Positions 55,077 to 64,000 of a stretch of 64,000 nt of DNA are shown here, one piece after another; the first letter of the stretch is position 1, and each line of letters opens with the position of its first letter. Below the pieces are notes generated by a model. That model was given only the letters and a program-made list of their open reading frames with translations, had not been told where the DNA came from and did not search any database. Both the position numbers and the translations under genes were made by a program. Source of the DNA: Hypnocyclicus thermotrophus (GTDB lineage: Bacteria > Fusobacteriota > Fusobacteriia > Fusobacteriales > Fusobacteriaceae); contig NZ_SOBG01000005.1 of assembly GCF_004365575.1 (NCBI RefSeq), positions 134,193-198,192 of the forward strand, written 5' to 3'.

Positions 55077-55111
55077 TTTAATCGAAATGAAAAATAATTG
55101 AGGTGTATAAA

Positions 55112-56308
55112 ATGCATAAAAATAAGTTTCCTATATTTGAAAATAATAGAGAATTAGTATATTTAGATAGTGCAGCTACTACTCAAAAACCAAAAGAGGT
55201 ATTAGATGCAATGTATAACTATAATATTTATAATAATGCAAGTCCAAATAGAGGAAGTTATAAACTTAGTTTAGAAGCTACAAATTTATATAAAGAAAGT
55301 AAAAAAAATGTTGCGACATTTATCGGAGCAGAAAGTGAAGAGATAATTTATACTAAATCAGCAACAGAATCGTTAAATTTAATATCGTATGTTTTAGAGA
55401 AAGAATTAAAAAAAAATGATGAAATTTTAGTAGGAATTAGTTCTCATCATTCTAATTTAGTTCCTTGGCAAGAATTAGCTAAAAGAAAAAACATAGTTCT
55501 TAAATATATTTATTTAGATAAAAATGGAGAGTTTGATTTAAGTGATTTAAAAAATAAACTTTCAAATAATACAAGATTAGTTACATTTTCTTATGCTGTA
55601 AATACTACTGGAGTTGTACATGATGTAAAAAAAATAATAAACTTAATAAAAACATTTAATACTAATATAAAAATAATAGTAGATGGTGCACAGATAGTAC
55701 TTCATAAAAATATAGATGTAAAAAAATTAGATATAGACTTTTTTGTGTTTTCAGCGCATAAAATGTTTGGACCTATTGGAATTGGAGTACTTTATATAAA
55801 AAAAGAATTAATTGAAAAATTACCTCCATTTTTATATGGTGGAGATATGATAGAGTTTGTAGAAGAAACAAAGTCTATATATAAAAATAATTATGAAAAA
55901 TATGAAGGTGGAACTCAAAGTGTAGAACTTGCAGTAGGACTTTCAGCAGCAATAGAATTTATTAATAAAATAGGTATTAAAAAAATAGAAACATATGAAA
56001 AAGAATTACATGATTATTTACTAAGTAAATTAAAGGAGCTTGATTTTATAGAGATATATTTTGAAAATCAAAAAAATAAAACTCCTGTTATAGCTTTTAA
56101 TGTAAAAAATGTACACTCTCATGATGTGAGTCAAATATTGGATATGAATAATATAGCAATAAGGACCGGTCATCATTGTACACAGCCACTTATGAAATAT
56201 CTAAATATTCCTTCTTGTTGTAGAGTAAGCTTATCTATTTACAATACTGAAAATGATATAAATAAACTTATAAAATCACTATATAAAGTAAAAGAAATTT
56301 TTTATTAA
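55112..56308 (+). CDS. sufS: Cysteine desulfurase SufS
   Basis: A 398-residue PLP enzyme that takes sulfur from cysteine. N-terminal LDSAATTQKPKEVLDAM, SHHSNLVPWQ, the PLP lysine in FVFSAHKMFGPIGIG, GGTQSVELAVGLSAA, and the C-terminal TGHHCTQPLMKYLNIPSCCRVS with the catalytic Cys just before RVS. ATG 55112 with GAGGTG six bases upstream is preferred to the in-frame GTG at 55103, which overlaps that SD. Confidence 0.94.
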   Translation: MHKNKFPIFENNRELVYLDSAATTQKPKEVLDAMYNYNIYNNASPNRGSYKLSLEATNLYKESKKNVATFIGAESEEIIYTKSATESLNLISYVLEKELKKNDEILVGISSHHSNLVPWQELAKRKNIVLKYIYLDKNGEFDLSDLKNKLSNNTRLVTFSYAVNTTGVVHDVKKIINLIKTFNTNIKIIVDGAQIVLHKNIDVKKLDIDFFVFSAHKMFGPIGIGVLYIKKELIEKLPPFLYGGDMIEFVEETKSIYKNNYEKYEGGTQSVELAVGLSAAIEFINKIGIKKIETYEKELHDYLLSKLKELDFIEIYFENQKNKTPVIAFNVKNVHSHDVSQILDMNNIAIRTGHHCTQPLMKYLNIPSCCRVSLSIYNTENDINKLIKSLYKVKEIFY

Positions 56309-56452
56309 AAAATATAAATTTATAATACAAAGAGATAAGATAATCGTAATAATACATAAAAAAGTTCTAAATTTTAATAGTTTTAAGTAATTTTATGTAA
56401 GAAAGTATTTTAAATTTTGCAATAAAAAACAAAGAATCTGGAGGTGAAATTA

Positions 56453-56881
56453 TTGGACTATAATAAAATATATACATCTTTAATTATGGAACATAATAAA
56501 AGTGGACATAATAAGAGGGAAATAAAAAATGCAGATTATATTGAAAGAGGTCATAATCCAAATTGTGGAGATGACATTACTGTACAATTAAAAATAAAAG
56601 ATGACAAAATCGTAGATGGAGCTTTTATAGGAATAGGGTGTGCAATTTCTCAAGCTTCAGCATCAATACTTTTTGATATAATAAATGGCAAAAATATAAA
56701 TGAAGCAAAACATATAGTAGAATCTTATCTTAAAATGATAAAAAAAGAAGAAATATCAGAAGAAGACAAAGAAAAATTAGAAGATGCTGTAATCTTAGAA
56801 AATATATCAAATATGCCAGCTAGAGTAAAATGTGCTACGCTTGCATGGAATGGAGTAAAAATAATTTTTAATAAAATATAA
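56453..56881 (+). CDS. sufU: Zinc-dependent sulfurtransferase SufU
   Basis: A 142-residue protein that accepts sulfur from SufS. Three cysteines and one aspartate that bind zinc are visible: NCGDD (about 36-40), IGCAISQASASIL and VKCATLAWNG. TTG 56453 is chosen because GGAGGTG (56440-56446) ends six bases ahead; the in-frame GTG 56444 lies within it. There are 144 bp between sufS and this gene, an AT-rich gap without a clear promoter. The SufS-SufU pairing is that of Gram-positives, not the SufE type. Confidence 0.92.
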   Translation: MDYNKIYTSLIMEHNKSGHNKREIKNADYIERGHNPNCGDDITVQLKIKDDKIVDGAFIGIGCAISQASASILFDIINGKNINEAKHIVESYLKMIKKEEISEEDKEKLEDAVILENISNMPARVKCATLAWNGVKIIFNKI

Positions 56882-56918
56882 AATCCTCTTAAAGTAATCT
56901 TTAAGAGGATTTTTTTTA
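56881..56918. terminator. Bidirectional terminator between sufU and amylase
   Basis: A perfect 13-bp stem AATCCTCTTAAAG / CTTTAAGAGGATT with loop TAAT and T-run between convergent genes. Confidence 0.9.
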
Positions 56919-58739
56919 TTATTGTTCTATCCAAACTGATACACTACCACCGTTTACTTTGAATTCAGCCCATCCATCATTATTTGAATAAATAACATCG
57001 CTTCTATTTCCAAGATAATCTATAAATTTAGCATTTGCTTTACCTACATACATCCATTTACTACCACCACTAGCATCAGTTAAGATTGTAGCCATTGCTT
57101 TTGGATGATTAGCATCACCAAGTCTTGTCCAACCAATAATATCAGGATTATCTAAATAATCTCTTTGTTCTCCATAAGCATATAATTTTCTTGCTTCAAC
57201 AAGTTTTTTTATAGTATTGTATTGAGACTTAATATTTTGTGCACCATACATATCACCATAGAAAACACATGGATAACCATCTTGTCTAAGTAAAATCATA
57301 GCATAAGCTAGAGGTTTAAACCAATCTTTTACTGGTGATTCAAGAGCTTGACCAGGTTGTGTATCATGATTTTCTACAATAGTTACAGCTTTTAATGGAT
57401 TAGATTGAACTAAAGTACCATTAAATATATTTTTCATATCATAATATCCATTACCATTTGACGCATTATGAAAATTCATGTGTAATGGTGCATCAAATAA
57501 AGACATTTTACCATTAGATTTTGTTATATAGTTATTTAATTTATTTATATCATAACTCCAATATTCTCCAACTGTAAATAATTCTTTTCCAGTTGAACTT
57601 CTTAAATAATCTAGCCAATCATTAAAAAATGTAAATTTAATATGTTTTACAGCATCAAGTCTAAATCCATCTACACCTGTAAAATCTAAATACCATTTTC
57701 CCCAATCTTTTAATTCTTGAACAACTTCAGGATGATCCATATCAAGATCAGCACCCATTAAGTAATCATAATTATTATTCTCAGTATCCACTTCCCAATC
57801 CCAAGATTTTCCTGTACCATTAAATCTAAATATAGCTTTTTGTTTAGAATTATCATCCCAATCTACACCATCAAAATGATACCATTTCCAATTAAATGTA
57901 GAGTATTTTCCATTTCTTCCAGGAAAATGAAAATCTGTCCAAGCACTTATTGTTTTGGTTTCATAGGTAACATTTCTATTATTCCAATCTACTCTAGTAG
58001 CTGATACATTTTCTTTTCCATCTGCTCCCATTCTATGATTAAACACAACATCACCATATATTTGTATACCATTTTGATGAGCTACATTTATGGCATTAAG
58101 ATATTCATCTTTTGTACCATATTTAGTTCTAATAGTACCTTTTTGATTAAACTCTCCAAGGTCATACATATCATATACTCCATATCCAACATCTGCACTT
58201 CCAGCTTGTCCTTTATATGCAGGTGGAAGCCAAAGAGCTGTAATTCCCATATTTGATAAGGTAGAAGATTCAGAAGCTACTTTATTCCATAAACTTCCAT
58301 CATTAGGTAAATACCATTCAAAATATTGCATCATAGTCCCGTTAATAGAAGAAGAACTATTATTTATTTCTGTAACTTTAATTTCATGAGTAGAATCATA
58401 AAAAGTGATTTTATATGTTTTGTTAGGAGAAACATAATAATCTTGAGAAGGATAGTTTTCTGACCAATCCCCGTATCTATCAATTTTAAATCTAGGACCA
58501 CCAGAAGAGTCACCATTATTAAACGTAACGGTAATTTCCCAAGTATTAGAAGCTACTTTAGTCATTGGACTAGTATTCCAAGAATTAGGTGTACCTCTAA
58601 AATAAGCATTATTCCATTCACTAACAAGTGAAGCAGATATACTACTATTATTTAAATTAGATGTTAAATTAGATGTTTTATCACAGCCAATAATAGTAAG
58701 AAAAACCAATAAGAATAAAAAATTTAAAAATTTTTTCAT
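56919..58739 (-). CDS. Secreted alpha-amylase lipoprotein (GH13, subfamily 5-like)
   Basis: A 606-residue endo-alpha-1,4-glucanase. A lipoprotein signal (FLLVFLTIIGC, Cys about 19) is followed by a Ser/Asn linker and a beta domain (about 40-125; AYFRGTPNSWN...TWEITVTF...RFKIDRYGDWSENYP) that looks like a starch-binding module. The catalytic domain starts at GTMMQYFEWYLPNDG, as in the Bacillus liquefying amylases. Catalytic residues lie in GFRLDAVKHIKF (Asp nucleophile), FTVGEYW (Glu acid) and VENHDTQPGQ (Asp). It is one of only two minus-strand genes and may be separately acquired. On its strand SD AGGAGG precedes the start, with a hairpin in the leader. Confidence 0.92.
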   Translation of the reverse strand: MKKFLNFLFLLVFLTIIGCDKTSNLTSNLNNSSISASLVSEWNNAYFRGTPNSWNTSPMTKVASNTWEITVTFNNGDSSGGPRFKIDRYGDWSENYPSQDYYVSPNKTYKITFYDSTHEIKVTEINNSSSSINGTMMQYFEWYLPNDGSLWNKVASESSTLSNMGITALWLPPAYKGQAGSADVGYGVYDMYDLGEFNQKGTIRTKYGTKDEYLNAINVAHQNGIQIYGDVVFNHRMGADGKENVSATRVDWNNRNVTYETKTISAWTDFHFPGRNGKYSTFNWKWYHFDGVDWDDNSKQKAIFRFNGTGKSWDWEVDTENNNYDYLMGADLDMDHPEVVQELKDWGKWYLDFTGVDGFRLDAVKHIKFTFFNDWLDYLRSSTGKELFTVGEYWSYDINKLNNYITKSNGKMSLFDAPLHMNFHNASNGNGYYDMKNIFNGTLVQSNPLKAVTIVENHDTQPGQALESPVKDWFKPLAYAMILLRQDGYPCVFYGDMYGAQNIKSQYNTIKKLVEARKLYAYGEQRDYLDNPDIIGWTRLGDANHPKAMATILTDASGGSKWMYVGKANAKFIDYLGNRSDVIYSNNDGWAEFKVNGGSVSVWIEQ

Positions 58740-58770
58740 AATAAAAAATACCTCCTATAATTTATTTTAC

Positions 58771-58798
58771 AATCTATACATTTAATAATGTATAGATT
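58771..58798 (-). promoter_or_regulatory. Perfect inverted repeat in the amylase leader
   Basis: Arms AATCTATACATT / AATGTATAGATT of 12 bp with loop TAAT lie about 30-60 bases before the amylase start. It could be an operator or an mRNA-stabilising hairpin. No T-run follows on the amylase strand, so it is not a terminator. Confidence 0.6.
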
Positions 58799-58807
58799 CA
58801 AAAACAA

Positions 58808-58890
58808 TTGAACTGTTTCCAGTATATTTTTACCATTTTTGTATAAAAAAATCAATACTTTATTAAGTTAAAAAAAGAACGTTTCCAAAA
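58808..58890 (-). promoter_or_regulatory. LacI/CcpA-like half sites near amylase promoter
   Basis: GGAAACAGTTC (minus strand, at about 58811-58821) and GGAAACGTTC (minus strand, at about 58879-58888) resemble operators of LacI-family sugar regulators or cre sites. This is weak, pattern-based evidence only. Confidence 0.3.
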
Positions 58891-58910
58891 AAACTACATT
58901 TTCCAAAAAC

Positions 58911-58953
58911 TGACTAGCTAGTCATTGACTTGATGGTCAGTTTGTGATATGAT
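58911..58953 (+). promoter_or_regulatory. TetR-type tandem operator and promoter of efflux operon
   Basis: TGACTAGCTAGTCA (58911-58924) is a perfect palindrome; TGACTTGATGGTCA (58926-58939) has the same TGAC-N6-GTCA form, 15 bp further on. The promoter TTGACT (58925-58930), 17-bp spacer, TATGAT (58948-58953) overlaps the second site, as expected for autorepression by the adjacent TetR protein. Confidence 0.82.
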
Positions 58954-59006
58954 TAAAATATTAAAATTAAATCAAAGTATAATCAAGGAGGGAAATCAGG
59001 AGGAAA

Positions 59007-59624
59007 ATGGATGAATTAAATACTAAAAATAAATTAATAAAAAGTGCTATGGAACTTTTTTTAGAAAAAGGTTATGAAGGAATTAAAGTTGAAGATATTA
59101 CTAAAGAAGCTGGAGTTGCGAAAGGAACTTTTTATACTTATTTTAAGGCAAAAGATGATATATTTATTGATGTTATATCCAAAATGATGGAAATTTATAT
59201 AGATATATTAAAAAACTTAAAGTTTGAAGAAGGTGAATTAAAGAAAAACATCAAAAAAATAGTGAGCCTTATGTATAAAACCTCTTATAAACACAAAGCA
59301 ATGTATAAAGTAATATCTCTTATATTCAAGAATCCGCACCTTTTGTCAAAACTTTTTGAAAGTGAATTTCCTTTTAAAAAAATGAGTGAGGATATATATA
59401 TAAAACTTTTAGAAAGTAGTAAAAATGAGGTTAGAGATGAAGTAATAGAAAATAAAAAAATATTTATTACGGTACTAGGTAAAATATTAGATGCATATAT
59501 GTTTGAATTATTTGAAATAAAAGAGTTTAAAAGTAGTGGGAAAATAAAAAAAATAACAGAAGAAGAATTGGAGTATCATATTAAAATAATTTCAAATACT
59601 ATTTATTTAGCTATAAAAAAATAA
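59007..59624 (+). CDS. TetR-family transcriptional repressor
   Basis: A 205-residue regulator. The N-terminal helix-turn-helix (about 8-55) reads NKLIKSAMELFLEKGYEGIKVEDITKEAGVAKGTFYTYF, a classic TetR/AcrR domain; the C-terminal helical ligand domain is unremarkable. It is the first gene of an operon with TolC, adaptor and RND genes and almost certainly represses it through the palindromes just upstream. SD AGGAGG precedes ATG 59007. The ligand is unknown. Confidence 0.92.
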   Translation: MDELNTKNKLIKSAMELFLEKGYEGIKVEDITKEAGVAKGTFYTYFKAKDDIFIDVISKMMEIYIDILKNLKFEEGELKKNIKKIVSLMYKTSYKHKAMYKVISLIFKNPHLLSKLFESEFPFKKMSEDIYIKLLESSKNEVRDEVIENKKIFITVLGKILDAYMFELFEIKEFKSSGKIKKITEEELEYHIKIISNTIYLAIKK

Positions 59625-59637
59625 AGGAGGAAGAATA

Positions 59638-60909
59638 TTGAGACGAAAAGTAGTGATTTTAGTTTTTTTATTAACAACTCTTACATCATTTGCAAAAATA
59701 GAAATAGATTTAAATACTGCAACTGAAAAAGTGATAGAGAAAAGTGAAACTATAAAAAAATATGAGTTAGATTTAGAAAATTCAAAATTACAAAAAAAAG
59801 AAGCTTTTAAATCAGGATTACCAAGTGTAGGATATAGTGGAACTATTGCTAAAACAGAGGATAAGAACACTTTTACAGGTAGTGATGAATACCATCAATA
59901 TAAATTAACATTATCACAACCTATTTTTAATGGTTTTAGAATAATAACAGCTATTCAAAATGGTGATAAATATGTACAGCTTAGTGAATATGCATTAGAA
60001 AAAGAAAAAAATGATGAAAAATTAAAAATTACTAAAAATTATATAGAAGCATTAAAATTAAAAAAGCAAATAGAGATATTAGAAAATTCTAAAAAAGAAT
60101 TAGAGAAAAATTTTGAAAAAATAAAAAGAATGTATGAATTAGGGTTTGTAATGAAAAGTGATGTATTGGATATAAATTATGGATTAATAGAATTGGAAAG
60201 TACAATTTTACAAATGAAAAATGCATTTGAAATATCAAAACTAAGTATAAAAAATGATTTAGGCATAGCGAGTGATGAAAAACTTATTTTAAAAGATGTT
60301 AAAAATATAGATAAAAAAATTAATGTAATAAATATAGATTTAGGAAAAGATTTAATTAAAATTAAAAATGAAAGTTTAACTGCAAAAATTTTAGATATAA
60401 ATTTAGATTTAGCAAAAGCTTCGGAAAAATTTGAAAAAGCAAATTTTCTTCCTATGGTAAATGGGCAATTTTCATATGGAAATCAAACTACATATGGTAG
60501 TATAAAAGACGCTTTTAAATCAGAGAATTTAGATTGGTCAGTAGGAATAAGTATTTCAGGAACATTATATAATTTTGGTAAAAATATAGATGCATATCAA
60601 AGAAGTAAAAATAACACAAAAAAAGTTGAATATGATAGAAAATTTACAAAAGATAACTTAGAAATAGCTTTAAAATCTGCATATTTAGATATAGTGAGAT
60701 TACAAAAAGTATTAGAAGCAAAAGAAAAAGCACTTGAAAGTGCTACTGAAAATTATAAATACCAAGAAAAAAGGCTAAATAATAATTTGATTGATTCTAT
60801 TACATTTTTAAAAGCTGAAAATAGCTTGAGAGAAGCTAATATAGGGTATAATATAACTAAATTAGATTTATATTATGCTATTGAAAATTATAAAAATTTA
60901 TTAAAATAA
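59638..60909 (+). CDS. TolC-family outer-membrane efflux protein
   Basis: A 423-residue protein with signal peptide VVILVFLLTTLTSFA and two repeats of the TolC fold: long coiled helices (KYELDLENSKLQKKEAFKSGLPSVGYSG; later LDINLDLAKASEKFEKANFLPMVNGQFSYG). It forms the outer-membrane duct of a tripartite pump. TTG 59638 follows AAAGGAGGA. It lies between the TetR gene (13 bp) and the adaptor gene (18 bp). Confidence 0.92.
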   Translation: MRRKVVILVFLLTTLTSFAKIEIDLNTATEKVIEKSETIKKYELDLENSKLQKKEAFKSGLPSVGYSGTIAKTEDKNTFTGSDEYHQYKLTLSQPIFNGFRIITAIQNGDKYVQLSEYALEKEKNDEKLKITKNYIEALKLKKQIEILENSKKELEKNFEKIKRMYELGFVMKSDVLDINYGLIELESTILQMKNAFEISKLSIKNDLGIASDEKLILKDVKNIDKKINVINIDLGKDLIKIKNESLTAKILDINLDLAKASEKFEKANFLPMVNGQFSYGNQTTYGSIKDAFKSENLDWSVGISISGTLYNFGKNIDAYQRSKNNTKKVEYDRKFTKDNLEIALKSAYLDIVRLQKVLEAKEKALESATENYKYQEKRLNNNLIDSITFLKAENSLREANIGYNITKLDLYYAIENYKNLLK

Positions 60910-60927
60910 AATGTAGGAGGGAATAAA

Positions 60928-62331
60928 TTGAAAAAATATATTTTAGTATTAGTAACAATTATACTTTTTGCATCTTGTGGAAAAGCAAATAATAAAGGAG
61001 TACAAAAAGTATCAAAAGAAACAGCAAAAATTGTTAAAACGAGTACTTTAAAAAAAATAAAATTAAGTAAAGAAATTAAAACTAATGGAATATTAAATGC
61101 AAAATATGAAATAGTTCATTCTGGACCAGAAGCAGAAGTAGAGAAAGTTTATCATAAAAATGGTGATTTTGTAAAAAAAGGTGATATTATAGTAAAGCAA
61201 AAAGATATAAATATTGAAAATAATTATAAAATGGCTCTTGCAAATTTAAATGCAGCAAAATCAAACTATGAACAAGTTATAAAATTTTCTGAAATTCAAG
61301 TGAGAACACAACTTGAGCAAGCAAAATCGGCAATGATTAGTGCCGAACAAAATTTAATAAAAGCAAAAAAAGGAGCAAAAGTAGAACAAATAGAAATAGC
61401 AAAAAATAATTTAAAAACAGCAGAATCAGCTTTTGAACAAGCGAAGTTTAATTATGAAAAAAATAAAAAATTATATGATGAAAAATTAATTTCAGAATCT
61501 GCATTTCTTCAATTAGAAACAATGTATAACCAATCAAAAAATCAACTTGATAATGCGAAAAATAACTTAGAACTTCTGATAAAAGGTGCTGATGAAGAAG
61601 ATATAAAAATTTTAGAAGCGATGTATGAACAAGCAAAAGCAAATTATGAGCTTGTAAAGAAAAATGTAGATGAAGAATCTTGGAAATATACAATTAATGG
61701 GGTAAAAGCACAATATGATTCAGCGCTATATAGATACGAAATGGCTAAAAAAGCCTATGATGATTTAACAATAAAAGCAAAAATTAGTGGAGTTGTATCA
61801 GGGTTAAATTTAAAAAAATATCAAAAAGCAAAACCGGATAATGGTCCATTTTTTACTATTATAGATGAATCAAGTATGGAAACTGTTGTATATTTATCTG
61901 TAAGTGAAGTTATAAATTTAGATAAAAATAGTTTTGCAGAGGTAAATATAGAAGAATTAAATAATACATTTAAAGGAAAAATAGATTCTATAGATCCTGC
62001 AGCAAGTAAATCTACAAATAAATTTGCGGTAAAAATAGTTATAGATAACAATAAAAATATGTTAAAAAAAGGAATGTATGGAAAAATTAGTTTATTTACA
62101 AATCCAAAAGAAAAATTAGTTGTACCTAAAAAATCGATTGTTATTAAAGGATTATATAAGTATATTTATAAGTTAGAGGGAGATAGAGTTAAAGCTATAA
62201 AGGTAGAATTAGGTGTAAGTAATGATGAATATCAAGAAGTTATAGCTGATAAATTAAAAGTAGGAGATAAAATAGTTGTAGATGGACAATTTTTATTACA
62301 AGATAACGATTTAGTAAAAGAGGTGAATTAA
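60928..62331 (+). CDS. RND efflux periplasmic adaptor (membrane fusion) lipoprotein
   Basis: A 467-residue adaptor. A lipoprotein signal (LVLVTIILFASC, Cys about 17) is followed by a lipoyl/barrel-sandwich half (YEIVHSGPEAEVEKVYHKNGDFVKKGD). A long alpha-hairpin (about 90-270) has repeated segments such as EQAKSAM/EQAKFNYEKN/EQAKANYELV, followed by the second lipoyl half TIKAKISGVVSGL and a beta-barrel domain. The hairpin is longer than in AcrA. TTG 60928 follows AGGAGGG. It overlaps the RND gene by one base (TAATG). Confidence 0.92.
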   Translation: MKKYILVLVTIILFASCGKANNKGVQKVSKETAKIVKTSTLKKIKLSKEIKTNGILNAKYEIVHSGPEAEVEKVYHKNGDFVKKGDIIVKQKDINIENNYKMALANLNAAKSNYEQVIKFSEIQVRTQLEQAKSAMISAEQNLIKAKKGAKVEQIEIAKNNLKTAESAFEQAKFNYEKNKKLYDEKLISESAFLQLETMYNQSKNQLDNAKNNLELLIKGADEEDIKILEAMYEQAKANYELVKKNVDEESWKYTINGVKAQYDSALYRYEMAKKAYDDLTIKAKISGVVSGLNLKKYQKAKPDNGPFFTIIDESSMETVVYLSVSEVINLDKNSFAEVNIEELNNTFKGKIDSIDPAASKSTNKFAVKIVIDNNKNMLKKGMYGKISLFTNPKEKLVVPKKSIVIKGLYKYIYKLEGDRVKAIKVELGVSNDEYQEVIADKLKVGDKIVVDGQFLLQDNDLVKEVN

Positions 62332-64000
62332 TGAAATCAATATCACATTTTGCTATAAAAAAATCTGTAACAACTATAATGCTTATTATTACTATGGTTG
62401 GGGCAGGGGTTTTAGGAATGTTAGGTATGTCTTCTCAACTTTTACCAGATTTTGATATACCAGTATCTATAATTAATATAACATGGATAGGAGCATCTCC
62501 TGAAGATATAGATAAACTTATAACAAGTGAGGTAGAAGATGCACTTACTGGGATTGATGGGATAAAAAATATAAATGGATATAGTTCTCAAAATATATCA
62601 ACTGTAGTAGTTCAATTTAATTATGGAACAGATACAGATGAAAAAATTAGAGAAATTCAAACAAAAGTAAATAATATAAAAAAAGATTTACCTAGTGATA
62701 TAGGAGAGCCATTTATTGACAAATTTGATATAAATGCTCAACCAATATTAATATATAATCTTTTTGGTTCAGATTTAGTCGAATTAAATAGTTTAGCTGA
62801 AAATATAATAAAACCAAGATTGGAAAAAATATCAGGAGTTGGAGAGATAAGAATAAAAGGTGGACTTAAAGAAGAAATTTTAGTTGAATTAGAACCTGAA
62901 AAATTAGCGGCATATTCTTTAGATATTATGCAAATAAAAAGTATTTTATCTTCTTCAAATATTAATATTCCTTTAGGAAATTTAAAAGAAGGTGATAAAG
63001 AGTTTATAGTAAAAGTTATTGGTGAAATAAAAACTATAGAACAAGTAAAAAATATAGTTGTATCAAATAATGGTGGACAGTTAGTAAAGTTAAGTGATGT
63101 AGCAAATATCAAATTATCAACTGAAGATGTTGAAAGTTTTGCAAGACAAAATGGAGAACCATCTATAAGAATAGAAGTAATCAAAGTAAAAGAAGGAAAT
63201 ACTGTAAACATAGCAGAAGAAGCTAAAAAAGTAATGGAAAACTTAAAAGAAAGTTTACCACCTGGAATAAATACTGTTCTTGCTACAGATTTTTCAATAC
63301 CGATAAAACAATCAATAGGAACGGTATCAAATAATGCTATAGTTGGTATTATACTTGCTTCAATTATACTTTTAATATTTTTGAAAAATATAAGAGCTAC
63401 ATTAGTAGTAGCAATAGCTATACCAGTATCAGTTGTATTTACGTTTGCATTATTACCGCTTAAAAATATTACATTAAATGTAATATCGCTTATGGGTCTA
63501 GCTCTTGGGGTAGGAATGCTTGTTGATAATTCTATTGTTGTTATTGATAATATTTATAGGCATCTTACAGAGTTAAAAGAAGATAAATTTACAGCGTCAG
63601 CAAATGGAGCTAGTGAAATGTCAGTACCTATAATAGCATCAACAGCTACAACTGTAGCAGTGTTTTTACCGATAGTAATGAGAGAAGGAATGGCAAAAGA
63701 GATATTTCATGATATGTCATTTTCAATTACATTTGCATTAATTTCTTCTTTAGTAGTTGCTTTAACATTTGTACCTATGGCAGCTTCAAAATTTTTAGAC
63801 CCTAAAAAATCAATAACAAAAGAAGGAAAAATTTTAGTAAATCTTAAAAGAGTATATGTAAAAATATTAGATAGAGCATTAAAACATAAAATAATAACAG
63901 TATTAATAGCCTTTCTTATGTTTATTGGTTCTATAGGACTTGCGACTTTAACAATAAAAACAGAATTTTTTCCTCAAATGGATCAAAGTGAATATCTAGT
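62331..64000 (+). CDS. RND-family efflux transporter (partial, cut by window end)
   Basis: The first about 556 residues of an AcrB/SwrC-like (HAE1) pump. The start KSISHFAIKKSVTTIMLI is the typical N-terminal helix, followed by PDFDIPVSIINITWIGASPEDI, a porter domain, and TM helices from about 340. The TM4 motif GVGMLVDNSIVVIDNIYRH has Asp-Asn rather than Asp-Asp, as in SwrC-type pumps. ATG overlaps the adaptor stop by one base. The gene is open at the window edge with no stop, so it is incomplete here, not broken. Substrate unknown. Confidence 0.92.
   Translation, partial: MKSISHFAIKKSVTTIMLIITMVGAGVLGMLGMSSQLLPDFDIPVSIINITWIGASPEDIDKLITSEVEDALTGIDGIKNINGYSSQNISTVVVQFNYGTDTDEKIREIQTKVNNIKKDLPSDIGEPFIDKFDINAQPILIYNLFGSDLVELNSLAENIIKPRLEKISGVGEIRIKGGLKEEILVELEPEKLAAYSLDIMQIKSILSSSNINIPLGNLKEGDKEFIVKVIGEIKTIEQVKNIVVSNNGGQLVKLSDVANIKLSTEDVESFARQNGEPSIRIEVIKVKEGNTVNIAEEAKKVMENLKESLPPGINTVLATDFSIPIKQSIGTVSNNAIVGIILASIILLIFLKNIRATLVVAIAIPVSVVFTFALLPLKNITLNVISLMGLALGVGMLVDNSIVVIDNIYRHLTELKEDKFTASANGASEMSVPIIASTATTVAVFLPIVMREGMAKEIFHDMSFSITFALISSLVVALTFVPMAASKFLDPKKSITKEGKILVNLKRVYVKILDRALKHKIITVLIAFLMFIGSIGLATLTIKTEFFPQMDQSEYL

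Overview
The window reads as about 64 kb of chromosome from a very AT-rich, Gram-negative-type anaerobe, most likely a member of the Fusobacteriota. This is inferred from gene content; the genus is not resolved. Supporting signs are two outer-membrane porins with an N-terminal SLH domain, LPS-type heptose kinase, an rnfCDGEAB operon, a TolC/RND exporter, MEP-pathway isoprenoid genes and a mur/fts cluster, all in strongly AT-biased DNA. Almost every gene lies on the + strand and the + strand is purine-rich, as expected for one replichore with the origin near the left end.

1-9.1 kb is an origin-like region with an unexpected initiator. The usual order dnaA-dnaN-yaaA-recF-gyrB-gyrA is replaced by a plasmid-type Rep protein, then yaaA, recF, a DciA-like protein with a zinc ribbon, gyrB and gyrA; neither dnaA nor dnaN is present. 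A 20-bp box (TATTTTTGTTTATATACATA) occurs three times upstream of rep and five times downstream. The five downstream copies are spaced 101/104/101/104 bp inside a 205-bp tandem duplication. The same box recurs in opposite orientation after gyrA (two copies), before rqcP, and twice inside murD. This rep-iteron system is the main novel candidate of the window.

9.3-15.7 kb carries mfd, a parvulin lipoprotein, mazG, rqcP, ispE, spoVG and a tRNA-Gln. 15.8-21.4 kb carries an SLH porin, a PilZ protein, pgi and an M18 aminopeptidase. 21.6-25.5 kb is an ion-transport module: a free PTS-EIIA domain, a CPA2 antiporter, a small possibly PII-like protein and a ClC protein fused to a second EIIA domain. 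bioA and a reverse-strand SLH porin follow.

29.3-39.4 kb is a reduced dcw cluster (murF-mraY-murD-murG-murC-murB-ftsQ-ftsA-ftsZ), followed by rpsF-ssb-rpsR, a heptose-7-phosphate kinase, ispF and pth. 43-48 kb is the rnf operon (ion-pumping ferredoxin:NAD+ oxidoreductase). 48-51.4 kb holds a pseudouridine synthase, gap and pgk. 51.5-56.9 kb is a suf Fe-S assembly operon headed by a one-cysteine thioredoxin-like protein behind a 31-bp dyad; Rnf, with its many Fe-S clusters, is an obvious client. The right end has a reverse-strand secreted alpha-amylase lipoprotein and a TetR-controlled TolC-adaptor-RND operon cut by the window edge.

Only two stretches longer than 300 bases lack a gene: 1-307 and 1997-2571. 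Both hold the putative origin elements. No insertion sequence, prophage, CRISPR array or rRNA operon was seen.
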